6,235 nt of DNA from an uncultured Clostridia bacterium (GTDB lineage: Bacteria > Bacillota > Clostridia > JAAYHZ01), in contig CALCRE010000294.1 in the NCBI GenBank assembly GCA_937894465.1, positions 1 to 6,235 on the forward strand, given 5' to 3'. Under the pieces are notes generated by a model, which made no database searches, was not told where the DNA came from, and was given only the letters and a program-made list of their open reading frames with translations. The translations under genes were made by a program, and so were the position numbers. Of the stretch, positions 1 to 5,762 are shown one piece after another; position 1 is the first letter of the stretch; the number at the start of each line of letters is the position of its first letter.

Positions 1-1198
1 AATACCATGTCTCCCTGTTATATGGGAACAGTTCATCGCTCATACAAATAACAATTCCGGGTTGAACATCTAATTTAAATTTATTTAAAACTGAAAAATT
101 CTTGTCCGGATTAGAAGGAAGCTTACTTTTCTTTACTTCGATCGGGTAAAGCTTGTTTTCTTCTACTATTAACAAGTCTATCTCCTTTTTATCGATATCA
201 CGATAATAGTACAAGTCGGAAAGCTTTCCTGCATTGTAATAACTTTTAATGATCTCCGTTACAACATAGGTTTCAAAAAATGCACCGTCAGATGCACCTC
301 TTTCCAAAGTCTCAGCGCTGGTCCATCTGCAAAGATACGCAGCAAGACCTGTATCCATAAAATACATTTTCGGTGTCTTTACAAGTCGTTTTGAAATATT
401 GTTATGATAAGGTCGGAGGATTGTGATAATGCCGGAACTTTCTAAGATCGACACCCAAGCCTTCGCAGTGGGTGCGGAGATACCTATTGCATTTGCAATT
501 TCATCATATTTTAATTCTTGCGCTGTCCTAGCTGCCATAAACACAAGAAAGTCATAAAACTCGTTTAACTTGCCTACTTGAGACAATTCTCGGACATCTC
601 TCTCAAGATATGTGTTCACATAATCCATGTAGTACCTGTCACGATCTAGATCGGTCACTTCAAGTTTTGGCATTCCTCCACGAAAAATCAATTCATAGAT
701 TTCATGAACATTCTTCGGTTTACTTTGTGTAAGACATGTTCTCAAAGATTCGATATCCGGGCGAAAGACATTGTTTTGCCTTCCTTCCTTTTCCGCTGTA
801 GACAAACCGGACATATCAAAAACAGCCACTCTACCTGCTAGGGAATCGGATACATCCTTCATCATCTTGAATTTCTGAGACCCGGTCACCCAGAACATTC
901 CGTTGTTTTCTTCCCCTTTTTTATCAACAATCCGTTTCATTTCCAAAAGAATGGAGGGAACACGTTGAAATTCATCAATCAATAATGGATAACCATATGT
1001 TTCAAAGAACAAAGCAGGATCGGTTGAAGCAAGTCTTCTGGCATTTGCATCATCCAAAGTTACATAACGGCGGTTTGACTCTTTGATATGGTAAAGCATA
1101 GTAGATTTACCGACCTGCCTTTGGCCACAGACCATAACGACCGGATAATATTTAGATGCATATAATACCTGATCCTCTAAATGACGTTTTATGTACAT
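1..1198 (-). CDS. AAA+ ATPase with C-terminal DUF4143 domain (3' end outside window)
   Basis: About 399 codons are visible; the stop lies beyond the left edge. Proteins of this family usually have about 380-430 residues, so little is missing. Residues 25-32 are a Walker A loop (GQRQVGKS), residues 72-76 a Walker B strand (LLIDE), and W-V-T-G-S at 103-107 resembles a sensor-1 segment. From about residue 195 (YLERDVREL) the DUF4143 region begins, with a winged-helix-like stretch at about 231-258. Near the end, D341 followed by E354-V-K356 matches the PD-(D/E)XK-like motif often seen in these proteins. The start at 1198 is supported by GGAGG at 1204-1208, five bases upstream; ATG 1203 in another frame stops after four codons. 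The family is common in accessory regions of gut and oral bacteria and archaea, and its cellular role is poorly known; toxin-antitoxin or defence links have been suggested. It appears monocistronic, with its own promoter, and intact as far as it can be read. Confidence 0.93.
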   Translation of the reverse strand, partial: MYIKRHLEDQVLYASKYYPVVMVCGQRQVGKSTMLYHIKESNRRYVTLDDANARRLASTDPALFFETYGYPLLIDEFQRVPSILLEMKRIVDKKGEENNGMFWVTGSQKFKMMKDVSDSLAGRVAVFDMSGLSTAEKEGRQNNVFRPDIESLRTCLTQSKPKNVHEIYELIFRGGMPKLEVTDLDRDRYYMDYVNTYLERDVRELSQVGKLNEFYDFLVFMAARTAQELKYDEIANAIGISAPTAKAWVSILESSGIITILRPYHNNISKRLVKTPKMYFMDTGLAAYLCRWTSAETLERGASDGAFFETYVVTEIIKSYYNAGKLSDLYYYRDIDKKEIDLLIVEENKLYPIEVKKSKLPSNPDKNFSVLNKFKLDVQPGIVICMSDELFPYNRETWY

Positions 1199-1230
1199 TT
1201 CATCCTCCGAGCTTTCTAAAGTCATACTTT

Positions 1231-1259
1231 ACATTACTCTATTTTATCCGTATTGTCAA
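1231..1259 (-). promoter_or_regulatory. Sigma70-type promoter for the AAA+/DUF4143 gene
   Basis: Read on the minus strand, a perfect -35 hexamer TTGACA (1254-1259) is followed after 17 bases by TAATGT (1231-1236), which keeps the first two bases and the last base of the -10 consensus. Transcription would begin about 25 bases before the ATG at 1198, leaving a short leader that contains the GGAGG site. The -35 and the spacing are strong and the -10 is weak. No operator-like repeat overlaps it. Confidence 0.55.
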
Positions 1260-1357
1260 GAACTATACCGGTTCATGTTTATTATGTTTAATCTAAAAAT
1301 AACAATAAACTTTTTACAGCATTCTATGTATCAAACATTCCTCTTAATAGAGAATCG

Positions 1358-1504
1358 TCATCTGAAAATAATGTGATATTTTTGCAGGGGTGCGGAATGT
1401 GGGAGACATTTTTTATGCCATCGCTCTTTCTGTTTATCAGACAATTGTAAGCGTTCCTGATTGACCTGAAGTGTTTTGATCATATCTTCATCAGACAATG
1501 TTAT
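1358..1504 (-). pseudogene. Possible coding relic, unidentified
   Basis: The minus strand is open for 48 codons and gives a charged, helical peptide with segments such as LSDEDMIKTLQ and LSDKQKERW, ending in a stop at 1358-1360. The first ATG is at 1483 and has no clear Shine-Dalgarno site; an in-frame TAG lies just upstream at 1505-1507. Competing frames are also open: another minus frame reads LFSDDDSLLRGMFD near its end, and a plus frame reads VGDIFYAIALSVYQ. I cannot decide which, if any, was coding, and I do not recognise a family. It is probably a gene fragment left by rearrangement. Confidence 0.25.
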
Positions 1505-1579
1505 CTATGCCAGCACTTTTTTAAAATAATTCTAGATTCCATTATTTAACTATTAATATTGTAGACTTAGTTTTGTGTA

Positions 1580-1608
1580 ATATGAGTTTTCCTTCATGGT
1601 ACTCATAT
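1580..1608 (+). terminator. Weak AT-rich hairpin followed by a T-rich tract
   Basis: ATATGAGT (1580-1587) and ACTCATAT (1601-1608) are exact inverted repeats of 8 bases around a 13-base loop. On the plus strand a T-rich tract follows (about 1611-1625). The orientation is odd, because no plus-strand gene ends here: the nearest gene, DUF6398, reads toward it on the minus strand, where no T tract follows the stem. It may be a weak terminator of a lost gene or a chance repeat. Confidence 0.25.
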
Positions 1609-1678
1609 ATACTTTTTATTTTTTACTCTCTCATACGAGATTTGCATTTCCCTCATATAAACATGTTGGTGTGCAAGA

Positions 1679-2842
1679 TCATTTCTCATCATCAGGAATA
1701 TACGGTATTAGACCCTTTTTAAACGCCTGTTCTTGCACCTCCCGCGGCATTCTCCGTATATCTGTAATAAACCCGTTAACTTCTAAAAACCATATTGCGG
1801 AATTGTTAGTTATGAGTCTTTTTAGTAAAAATTCTGTATTCACATATGAAAGGTCAAGAAGCTTTGTAACCTCCGAAGCCTTACTACCCGCAGTGCTTTT
1901 GGCAAAGCCAAACCATTCGGCGATTTCAGTAGCCGTCATATTTATGGGTTGTGACTTATCAAAAATAAAATTGTTTGAGCCTATTGCATAGACAATACCA
2001 GCTGCCCATGTCCGAGCATTACCCCCTACAAGAGGTGATGGCCGCTTTCGGCATAGCTTCGCTAAAGCTCGCAGGGTAATACTTTTATATTCCTCATCCA
2101 ATTTCTCATCGCAAAAATTCGAAATAATCTCTGCAATCTGATTATATCGAGCCGCCATTGCTTTTGGTACATTTACACCCTCCGGAACAGTAGCTGCTGC
2201 CGGGATAGATGCAGGTTTTTTACTCTTGGTTTTCTTTTTTGGTTTTTCGGATTGTGTCTTTATAACAGGAATTTCGCCGTTTAACATCTCAATAATGCCA
2301 TACTTTTCTTTTGTCTGGTTATATAACTCATTTATCGACGCCCTATACCCCGATCCGAATGATATGCTATAAACCGACGCAATGCTACTGTAGATAATCT
2401 TGTCTCCAAATGGCAACAAAACAAGATCCACAGCAAATGGTACAGAATAGGGCAGCGCATCTTTTAGCGGTTCTGTTATTCCGTAGACACCATATAAAAA
2501 TGTGGGGGTTGCTCCAAATGTCATAAGTACAGAGTATTTTTTAAAATGCCTTACAAGCATAAACTTTTCTTTTACAAAATGTTTACGCCAAAGAGTAATT
2601 ATGTTTCTCTCCTCCTCGGTAAATTCGCCACTATCAGGTTCGGAGAGAAAGTCATCAATCCACTGAGGATTATCCCACATCGCATTATTGACTTTTGCAA
2701 AATCCTCAAGACTTACAGGTACACGGGTTCCATAAACAGGCTTCGTAAAGCGTGGTATGATTATATGCTTTTCGTTAATACCCCAAACTATGCTATACCA
2801 TAGTTTATAAAAAAGAGCGCTTTCTTGTTCGGATAAGTTCAT
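1679..2842 (-). CDS. DUF6398 domain-containing protein
   Basis: This 387-residue protein is soluble and has no signal peptide or membrane segment. The N-terminal part (about 1-190) is a mixed alpha/beta region with a motif around LLPFGDKIIYSS and SFGSGYRASINELY. A lysine-rich linker follows at about 199-209. The C-terminal domain (about 231-336) matches DUF6398 as I remember it: LCRKRPSPL near 262-271, then AAGIVYAIGSNNFIFDKSQ, then a helix-turn-helix-like stretch at about 302-329 (TATEIAEWFGFAKSTAGSKASEV). The HTH-like part suggests nucleic-acid binding, but the function of the family is unknown. An in-frame ATG lies 14 codons upstream at 2884, directly after the stop of the small upstream gene. 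I prefer 2842 because AGGAGGT sits five bases before it. The gene appears complete, and the close spacing suggests it is co-transcribed with the 56-codon gene. No clear terminator follows. Confidence 0.88.
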   Translation of the reverse strand: MNLSEQESALFYKLWYSIVWGINEKHIIIPRFTKPVYGTRVPVSLEDFAKVNNAMWDNPQWIDDFLSEPDSGEFTEEERNIITLWRKHFVKEKFMLVRHFKKYSVLMTFGATPTFLYGVYGITEPLKDALPYSVPFAVDLVLLPFGDKIIYSSIASVYSISFGSGYRASINELYNQTKEKYGIIEMLNGEIPVIKTQSEKPKKKTKSKKPASIPAAATVPEGVNVPKAMAARYNQIAEIISNFCDEKLDEEYKSITLRALAKLCRKRPSPLVGGNARTWAAGIVYAIGSNNFIFDKSQPINMTATEIAEWFGFAKSTAGSKASEVTKLLDLSYVNTEFLLKRLITNNSAIWFLEVNGFITDIRRMPREVQEQAFKKGLIPYIPDDEK

Positions 2843-2847
2843 TTCGT

Positions 2848-2854
2848 ACCTCCT
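2848..2854 (-). promoter_or_regulatory. Shine-Dalgarno site deciding the DUF6398 start
   Basis: On the minus strand AGGAGGT ends five bases before ATG 2842. The alternative ATG at 2884 has no comparable site; it directly follows the TAA of the upstream gene and could only be used by reinitiation. The site therefore argues for a 387-residue rather than a 401-residue protein. Confidence 0.85.
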
Positions 2855-2884
2855 ACTGTGCATATGATTGAGTCTTTTCACCAT

Positions 2885-3055
2885 TTACTTTGGTTCGATC
2901 CTCATCTGTCTAAGTTTCCTTGTTATTATCTCCTCCGCCCGTTTAACTGATTCTATCGCTTGTTTCCTGACAGCTTCGACTTCGGCTCTCGTTAGCATGT
3001 CTGAAGGTGTGAAGGATAAGGGCTCAATCCGGTTAAGTAAGTTCGGATGCTTCAT
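2885..3055 (-). CDS. Small 56-residue helical protein, unidentified, possibly 5'-truncated
   Basis: The minus strand encodes 56 residues beginning MKHPNLLNRIEPLSF, then a charged, probably helical part (TRAEVEAVRKQAIESVKRAE, then EIITRKLRQMRIEPK) and TAA at 2885-2887. It has no membrane segment. It is the immediate upstream neighbour of the DUF6398 gene: 42 bases separate its stop from ATG 2842, and the stop abuts ATG 2884. An in-frame TGA lies two codons before ATG 3055, so the frame cannot extend further. The only ribosome-site candidate is a weak GGA six bases upstream. The start sits almost exactly where recognisable ABC exporter sequence begins on the other strand (about 3060-3075), so this may be the C-terminal end of a longer gene cut at a junction. 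The charged helical composition makes it a better coding candidate than the hydrophobic plus-strand reading across the same bases. I do not recognise the family. Confidence 0.55.
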   Translation of the reverse strand: MKHPNLLNRIEPLSFTPSDMLTRAEVEAVRKQAIESVKRAEEIITRKLRQMRIEPK

Positions 3056-3128
3056 CCTTCATCCATCGGTTTTTTATAACTACATTTATACTGCAAGTTT
3101 TTTATATCATACAGCAGAGGCAGGTAAT

Positions 3129-4070
3129 ATGGAGTTTGGTTTGTTCGTAGCGTTGGTTTCACAGTTAAAACATCTTACTTACACAATTACAAGCTTTATT
3201 CCTTATACTATAACATCCATGTCAGAGCATATTTTTTATTGCAATGACGTGGAGAAATTCTTCAATTTACCGAATAAGGTTGAAGGCAACACATGGATCC
3301 ATGAAGATTTTGACACACTGGAGTTTCAGAACGTAACGTTCAGTTATCCCAACACAAAAATCCCGGTGTTGACAAATGTCAGTTTCACATTAAGGAAAAA
3401 TGAGAAACTAGCCATAGTAGGTGAGAACGGTGCCGGTAAAACGACTGTAATAAAGCTGATTCTAGGGCTTTATACACCGGATGCCGGAGTTATAACCGTC
3501 AATAATTTTAATATAAATGAACTGAGTTCTGCATCCAGGAAAAAGTTCTTTTCTGCTGTGTTTCAGGATTTTTATCAATACAACCTCACGGTACGGGAAA
3601 ATATAGGCATTGGCGATATAGCCAATATGAATAATGATTCGGATATTCTAGAAGCTGCAAGTCAAGGGAATGCAGATAAATTAATTCAAACCATTGGAAT
3701 CGATACGCACTTAGGTAAAATTTATGAGTCAGGTACAGATTTATCTTTCGGGCAGTGGCAAAGCCTCGCCATATCCCGTGGTGTATTTTCAAATAGTAAA
3801 ATTATCATATTGGATGAACCGACCGCAGCAATCGATCCTGAAGCTGAAGCGAAGATCTATCACAGCTTTATAAAAAGTGCAGAAAACAAAAGTTGCATCA
3901 TGATTTCTCATCGACTGGGTTCTACACGCTTCGCAAACAGGATTTTGGTCTTTAAAGACGGTAGGATCATTGAAAATGGTACCCATGATGAGCTGATGGT
4001 AAAACGTGGTCATTACAAATATATGTTTGATTCACAGGCAAAACAGTATTGTGAGGTGAAGGCAAAATGA
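3129..4070 (+). CDS. ABC exporter subunit, 5'-truncated: last membrane helix plus complete ATPase domain
   Basis: The frame is open from TTG 2868 (400 codons), but the first 60 or so codons lie antisense to the small minus-strand gene, lack a ribosome site and do not resemble an exporter. Exporter-like sequence starts at about 3065-3075. ATG 3129 has GAGG eight bases upstream and would give 313 residues, so I take it as the likely present start. In 400-codon numbering, 68-115 covers the last part of the membrane domain. The ATPase domain has Walker A GENGAGKT (185-192), Q-loop FQD (232-234), signature LSFGQ (292-296, LSGGQ in most families), Walker B IIILDEP (312-318), D-loop near 320-325 and the switch histidine H348. 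All catalytic elements are present. A full subunit has about 570-600 residues with six helices, so roughly five helices are missing. It overlaps the next gene by ATGA, as in operons for heterodimeric drug or peptide exporters; the substrate is unknown. Export by this protein alone is unlikely. Confidence 0.82.
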   Translation: MEFGLFVALVSQLKHLTYTITSFIPYTITSMSEHIFYCNDVEKFFNLPNKVEGNTWIHEDFDTLEFQNVTFSYPNTKIPVLTNVSFTLRKNEKLAIVGENGAGKTTVIKLILGLYTPDAGVITVNNFNINELSSASRKKFFSAVFQDFYQYNLTVRENIGIGDIANMNNDSDILEAASQGNADKLIQTIGIDTHLGKIYESGTDLSFGQWQSLAISRGVFSNSKIIILDEPTAAIDPEAEAKIYHSFIKSAENKSCIMISHRLGSTRFANRILVFKDGRIIENGTHDELMVKRGHYKYMFDSQAKQYCEVKAK

Positions 4071-5281
4071 TAGAAACTTCTGACTATTCAAAGTTATCTG
4101 TGCTTAGGAGAATGACAAAACTTCTTTTTTCAACTTCATCGAAAGAGGTAACCGGTTTATTAATCTTTTATACCATCAGCGGTATCATTCCTGCCGGTAT
4201 CACGCTATTATGGAAGTACTTGTACGATCAAGTATACTTTATGTTGACCGCTAGAGCCAAAGGTCATGAACTCTTTATAATTTTATTCATTTTTATAGTA
4301 GTCCAAATCATAGACAACATTTTGCTCGTAGCAGGGAATGTGCCGGTTAAAAAAGCAACCCAATTGATAAAAATAAGGCTAATGGAATATACACATATCA
4401 AGATATCCGAGGTACCTCTGGAACTGTATGAGAACAACCGGTTTTATGACAACGTGGCTAGAATAAACGATATTTTAAACAGTAACCGATTCATTGACTT
4501 TTTATCTTTATCCCTTATGATTTTAAAAAGTATAATATCCACTATAAGCGTGTCCTTGGTGCTTGCGTCATTTAATCCATGGTTAATCCTTTTATGTTTA
4601 TTAAGCATCTTGCCGCCTTCCCTTGCTAGAATTATAAAAGGCCAACGTTATTATTACATGACGCGTTTTCAAACGCCTAAAAAAAGATTGATGAATTACT
4701 ACATAACTTTACTTACATCCAAAGACAGTGTAAAGGAATTAAGAATATTCAATGCCCAAAACCATATAAGAGACAAATGGTTCGACATAAAGAACCAACT
4801 ACAAAATGAAGAATGGAGCTTTACAAAAAAGCACGGGTTGGTACAACTTTTTGTTGATATCTCCAGAGTTTTAGGCTTTGCCATTGGAATCATCATATGC
4901 ACTGTCATGTTGGTTGCCGGGCAACTAACCGTCGGTGTTTTCGGTGCCGCGATCACAGCACTGGAAAATGTACAAAATAATTTTTCTACTGTCCTCATAT
5001 TAGGTGGTAATATTGGCAATACATTAACACAACTGCGGGATTTAATTGCATTCTATGATATCAGAGCAGACCAAGAAGGAAATATTCAGCTTGAGAACGC
5101 TCCTTCTAGCATTCAGTTGAAGAATGTTTCTTTTACCTATCCGGATTCCGATACAAAGGCCTTGGATCAAATTACACTTGAAATACATAAAGGTGAATCC
5201 ATATCGCTTCTTGGAATGAACGGTTCAGGAAAATCCACTTTGATAAAAGTAATACTGGGGTTAGCAACTGTAGAAAAATAA
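4067..5281 (+). CDS. ABC exporter subunit, 3'-truncated: complete membrane domain, ATPase domain cut after Walker A
   Basis: The 404-residue product starts at ATG 4067, overlapping the previous stop by four bases, with GAGGTGAAGG just upstream as ribosome site. Hydrophobic segments at about 29-50, 68-90, 142-166, 168-188, 261-284 and 286-312 form the six-helix exporter membrane domain. KELRIFNA (223-230) is a motif typical of the intracellular loop in this exporter type. The ATPase domain begins near 348 (IQLKNVSFTYPD) and reaches Walker A GMNGSGKS (383-390), then ends shortly after at LGLATVEK with TAA. Q-loop, signature, Walker B and H-loop are all absent, about 180 residues short of the family length. 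No continuation is found in any frame downstream, where unrelated coding debris follows, so this is a deletion or rearrangement and not a point nonsense mutation. By itself the protein could not hydrolyse ATP. It was once the partner of the upstream subunit. Confidence 0.85.
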   Translation: MIETSDYSKLSVLRRMTKLLFSTSSKEVTGLLIFYTISGIIPAGITLLWKYLYDQVYFMLTARAKGHELFIILFIFIVVQIIDNILLVAGNVPVKKATQLIKIRLMEYTHIKISEVPLELYENNRFYDNVARINDILNSNRFIDFLSLSLMILKSIISTISVSLVLASFNPWLILLCLLSILPPSLARIIKGQRYYYMTRFQTPKKRLMNYYITLLTSKDSVKELRIFNAQNHIRDKWFDIKNQLQNEEWSFTKKHGLVQLFVDISRVLGFAIGIIICTVMLVAGQLTVGVFGAAITALENVQNNFSTVLILGGNIGNTLTQLRDLIAFYDIRADQEGNIQLENAPSSIQLKNVSFTYPDSDTKALDQITLEIHKGESISLLGMNGSGKSTLIKVILGLATVEK

Positions 5282-5286
5282 TATAA

Positions 5287-5632
5287 TCATTCATAATCAA
5301 TAATAATTATAAGTGCTCTTTATTCGATGACAATACTTGCTCAATTGGCATAGTGTATGAGTATACAATTAATCCTAAAGATCCTAAAGAAATCACATAA
5401 ATGTTGAGGATTTTTTCCTTGCAATGGCAGGATAATACCGGTAAAATTATAGTAGCTGGAACACCAAACAAAAGAAGGAAGTTTTCAAAAGTCTGAAATA
5501 ACTATCACAGATAACACATCTGCATCGTCGGAAACAAATCTTGCTATATATTACGGAGTATCTTCCGGTGAGCAAAAGGGAAAGGAGACTTGGAAAGTTA
5601 CAATATTAGAATCCGCATACTTGATGAAATGA
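5287..5632 (+). pseudogene. Frameshifted remnant of an unidentified protein
   Basis: Gene-like sequence continues across several frames. One frame is open from 5287 to TAA 5398-5400 and reads KCSLFDDNTCSIGIVYEYTI then NPKDPKEIT. After that stop the same frame reads from ATG 5401 through QWQDNTGKIIVAGTPNK to TGA 5494-5496. The next frame, open from 5456, reads EGSFQKSEITITDNTSA then SSETNLAIYYGVSSG and ends ESAYLMK at TGA 5630-5632. Removing one A from the AAAA run at 5470-5473 joins the two as TPNKEGSFQKSEI without a break. Between 5400 and 5432 the third frame reads NVEDFFLAMAG, so more than one indel may be present. The alternation of T, S and hydrophobic residues suggests a beta-rich domain. 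I do not recognise the family. It has no start codon with a ribosome site and directly abuts the truncated ABC gene. Sequencing error at the A run is possible, but it would not repair the first stop. Confidence 0.55.
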
Positions 5633-5653
5633 TTAAAAATCTAACTTTTTAAT
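5632..5653 (+). terminator. AT-only hairpin after the remnant gene
   Basis: ATTAAAAA (5632-5639) and TTTTTAAT (5646-5653) are exact inverted repeats of 8 bases around the 6-base loop TCTAAC, beginning at the last base of the TGA. The place suits a terminator of the former gene. The stem has no G or C pair, and the only T run is inside the stem, so intrinsic termination would be weak. Confidence 0.3.
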
Positions 5654-5672
5654 ATAACTAATGATTTATTGT

Positions 5673-5684
5673 TTGTTATAACAA
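5673..5684. repeat. 12-base perfect palindrome TTGTTATAACAA
   Basis: TTGTTATAACAA reads the same on both strands and lies about 80 bases before the TnpB-like start. It could be a dimeric regulator site or part of a transposon end. A palindrome in AT-rich DNA may also be chance, and I found no second copy in the window. Confidence 0.3.
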
Positions 5685-5717
5685 GATTTTCAGGAAGATT
5701 ATACGGAACGAGAAGCG

Positions 5718-5735
5718 GCAATAATAAATTGTTGC
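5718..5735 (+). other. Small hairpin upstream of the TnpB-like gene, possible element left-end structure
   Basis: GCAATAA (5718-5724) pairs with TTGTTGC (5729-5735) around a TAAA loop, giving 7 pairs with one G-T wobble. IS200/IS605 elements carry subterminal hairpins in their ends that TnpA recognises, and the position, 28 bases before the gene, is compatible. The stem is short, has no obvious bulged base, and no matching right end is visible because the element leaves the window. It could also affect translation of the gene. Confidence 0.25.
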
Positions 5736-5747
5736 GGGACAGGATAA

Positions 5748-5753
5748 AGGAGG
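5748..5753 (+). promoter_or_regulatory. Shine-Dalgarno site deciding the GTG start of the TnpB-like gene
   Basis: AGGAGG (followed by G) lies nine bases before GTG 5763. An in-frame TAA at 5745-5747 directly precedes it, so the start must fall between there and the first conserved residues (LQTYRTKIKD). GTG 5763 and TTG 5766 are the only candidates, and the spacing favours GTG. Confidence 0.75.
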
Positions 5754-5762
5754 GACTTCAGA

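Larger units (their letters stand above)
1260..1678. other. Intergenic stretch without a convincing gene
   Basis: This AT-rich stretch separates the ATPase promoter from the stop of the DUF6398 gene. The plus-strand open stretch starting at 1191 overlaps the ATPase start, has a low-complexity hydrophobic translation and no ribosome site, so I do not count it as a gene. Between about 1358 and 1504 the base composition is more gene-like and several frames on both strands stay open for 30-50 codons (listed separately). A hairpin lies at 1580-1608. I see no tRNA-like cloverleaf and no direct-repeat array. Confidence 0.6.

Noticed and set aside
1191..1376. 61-codon plus-strand open frame
   Set aside because: Low-complexity hydrophobic translation, no ribosome site, overlaps the ATPase start and promoter; typical chance frame in AT-rich DNA.
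1596..1991. 131-codon plus-strand open frame
   Set aside because: Mostly antisense to the 3' end of the DUF6398 gene, which is clearly coding on the minus strand; no ribosome site.
2546..2803. 85-codon plus-strand open frame
   Set aside because: Lies wholly antisense to the DUF6398 N-terminal region; shadow frame.
3586..4013. Two minus-strand open frames of 68 and 74 codons
   Set aside because: Antisense to the conserved ABC ATPase motifs of the plus-strand gene.
4699..5019. 106-codon minus-strand open frame
   Set aside because: Antisense to the membrane domain of the second ABC gene, whose motifs and hydrophobic pattern are convincing.
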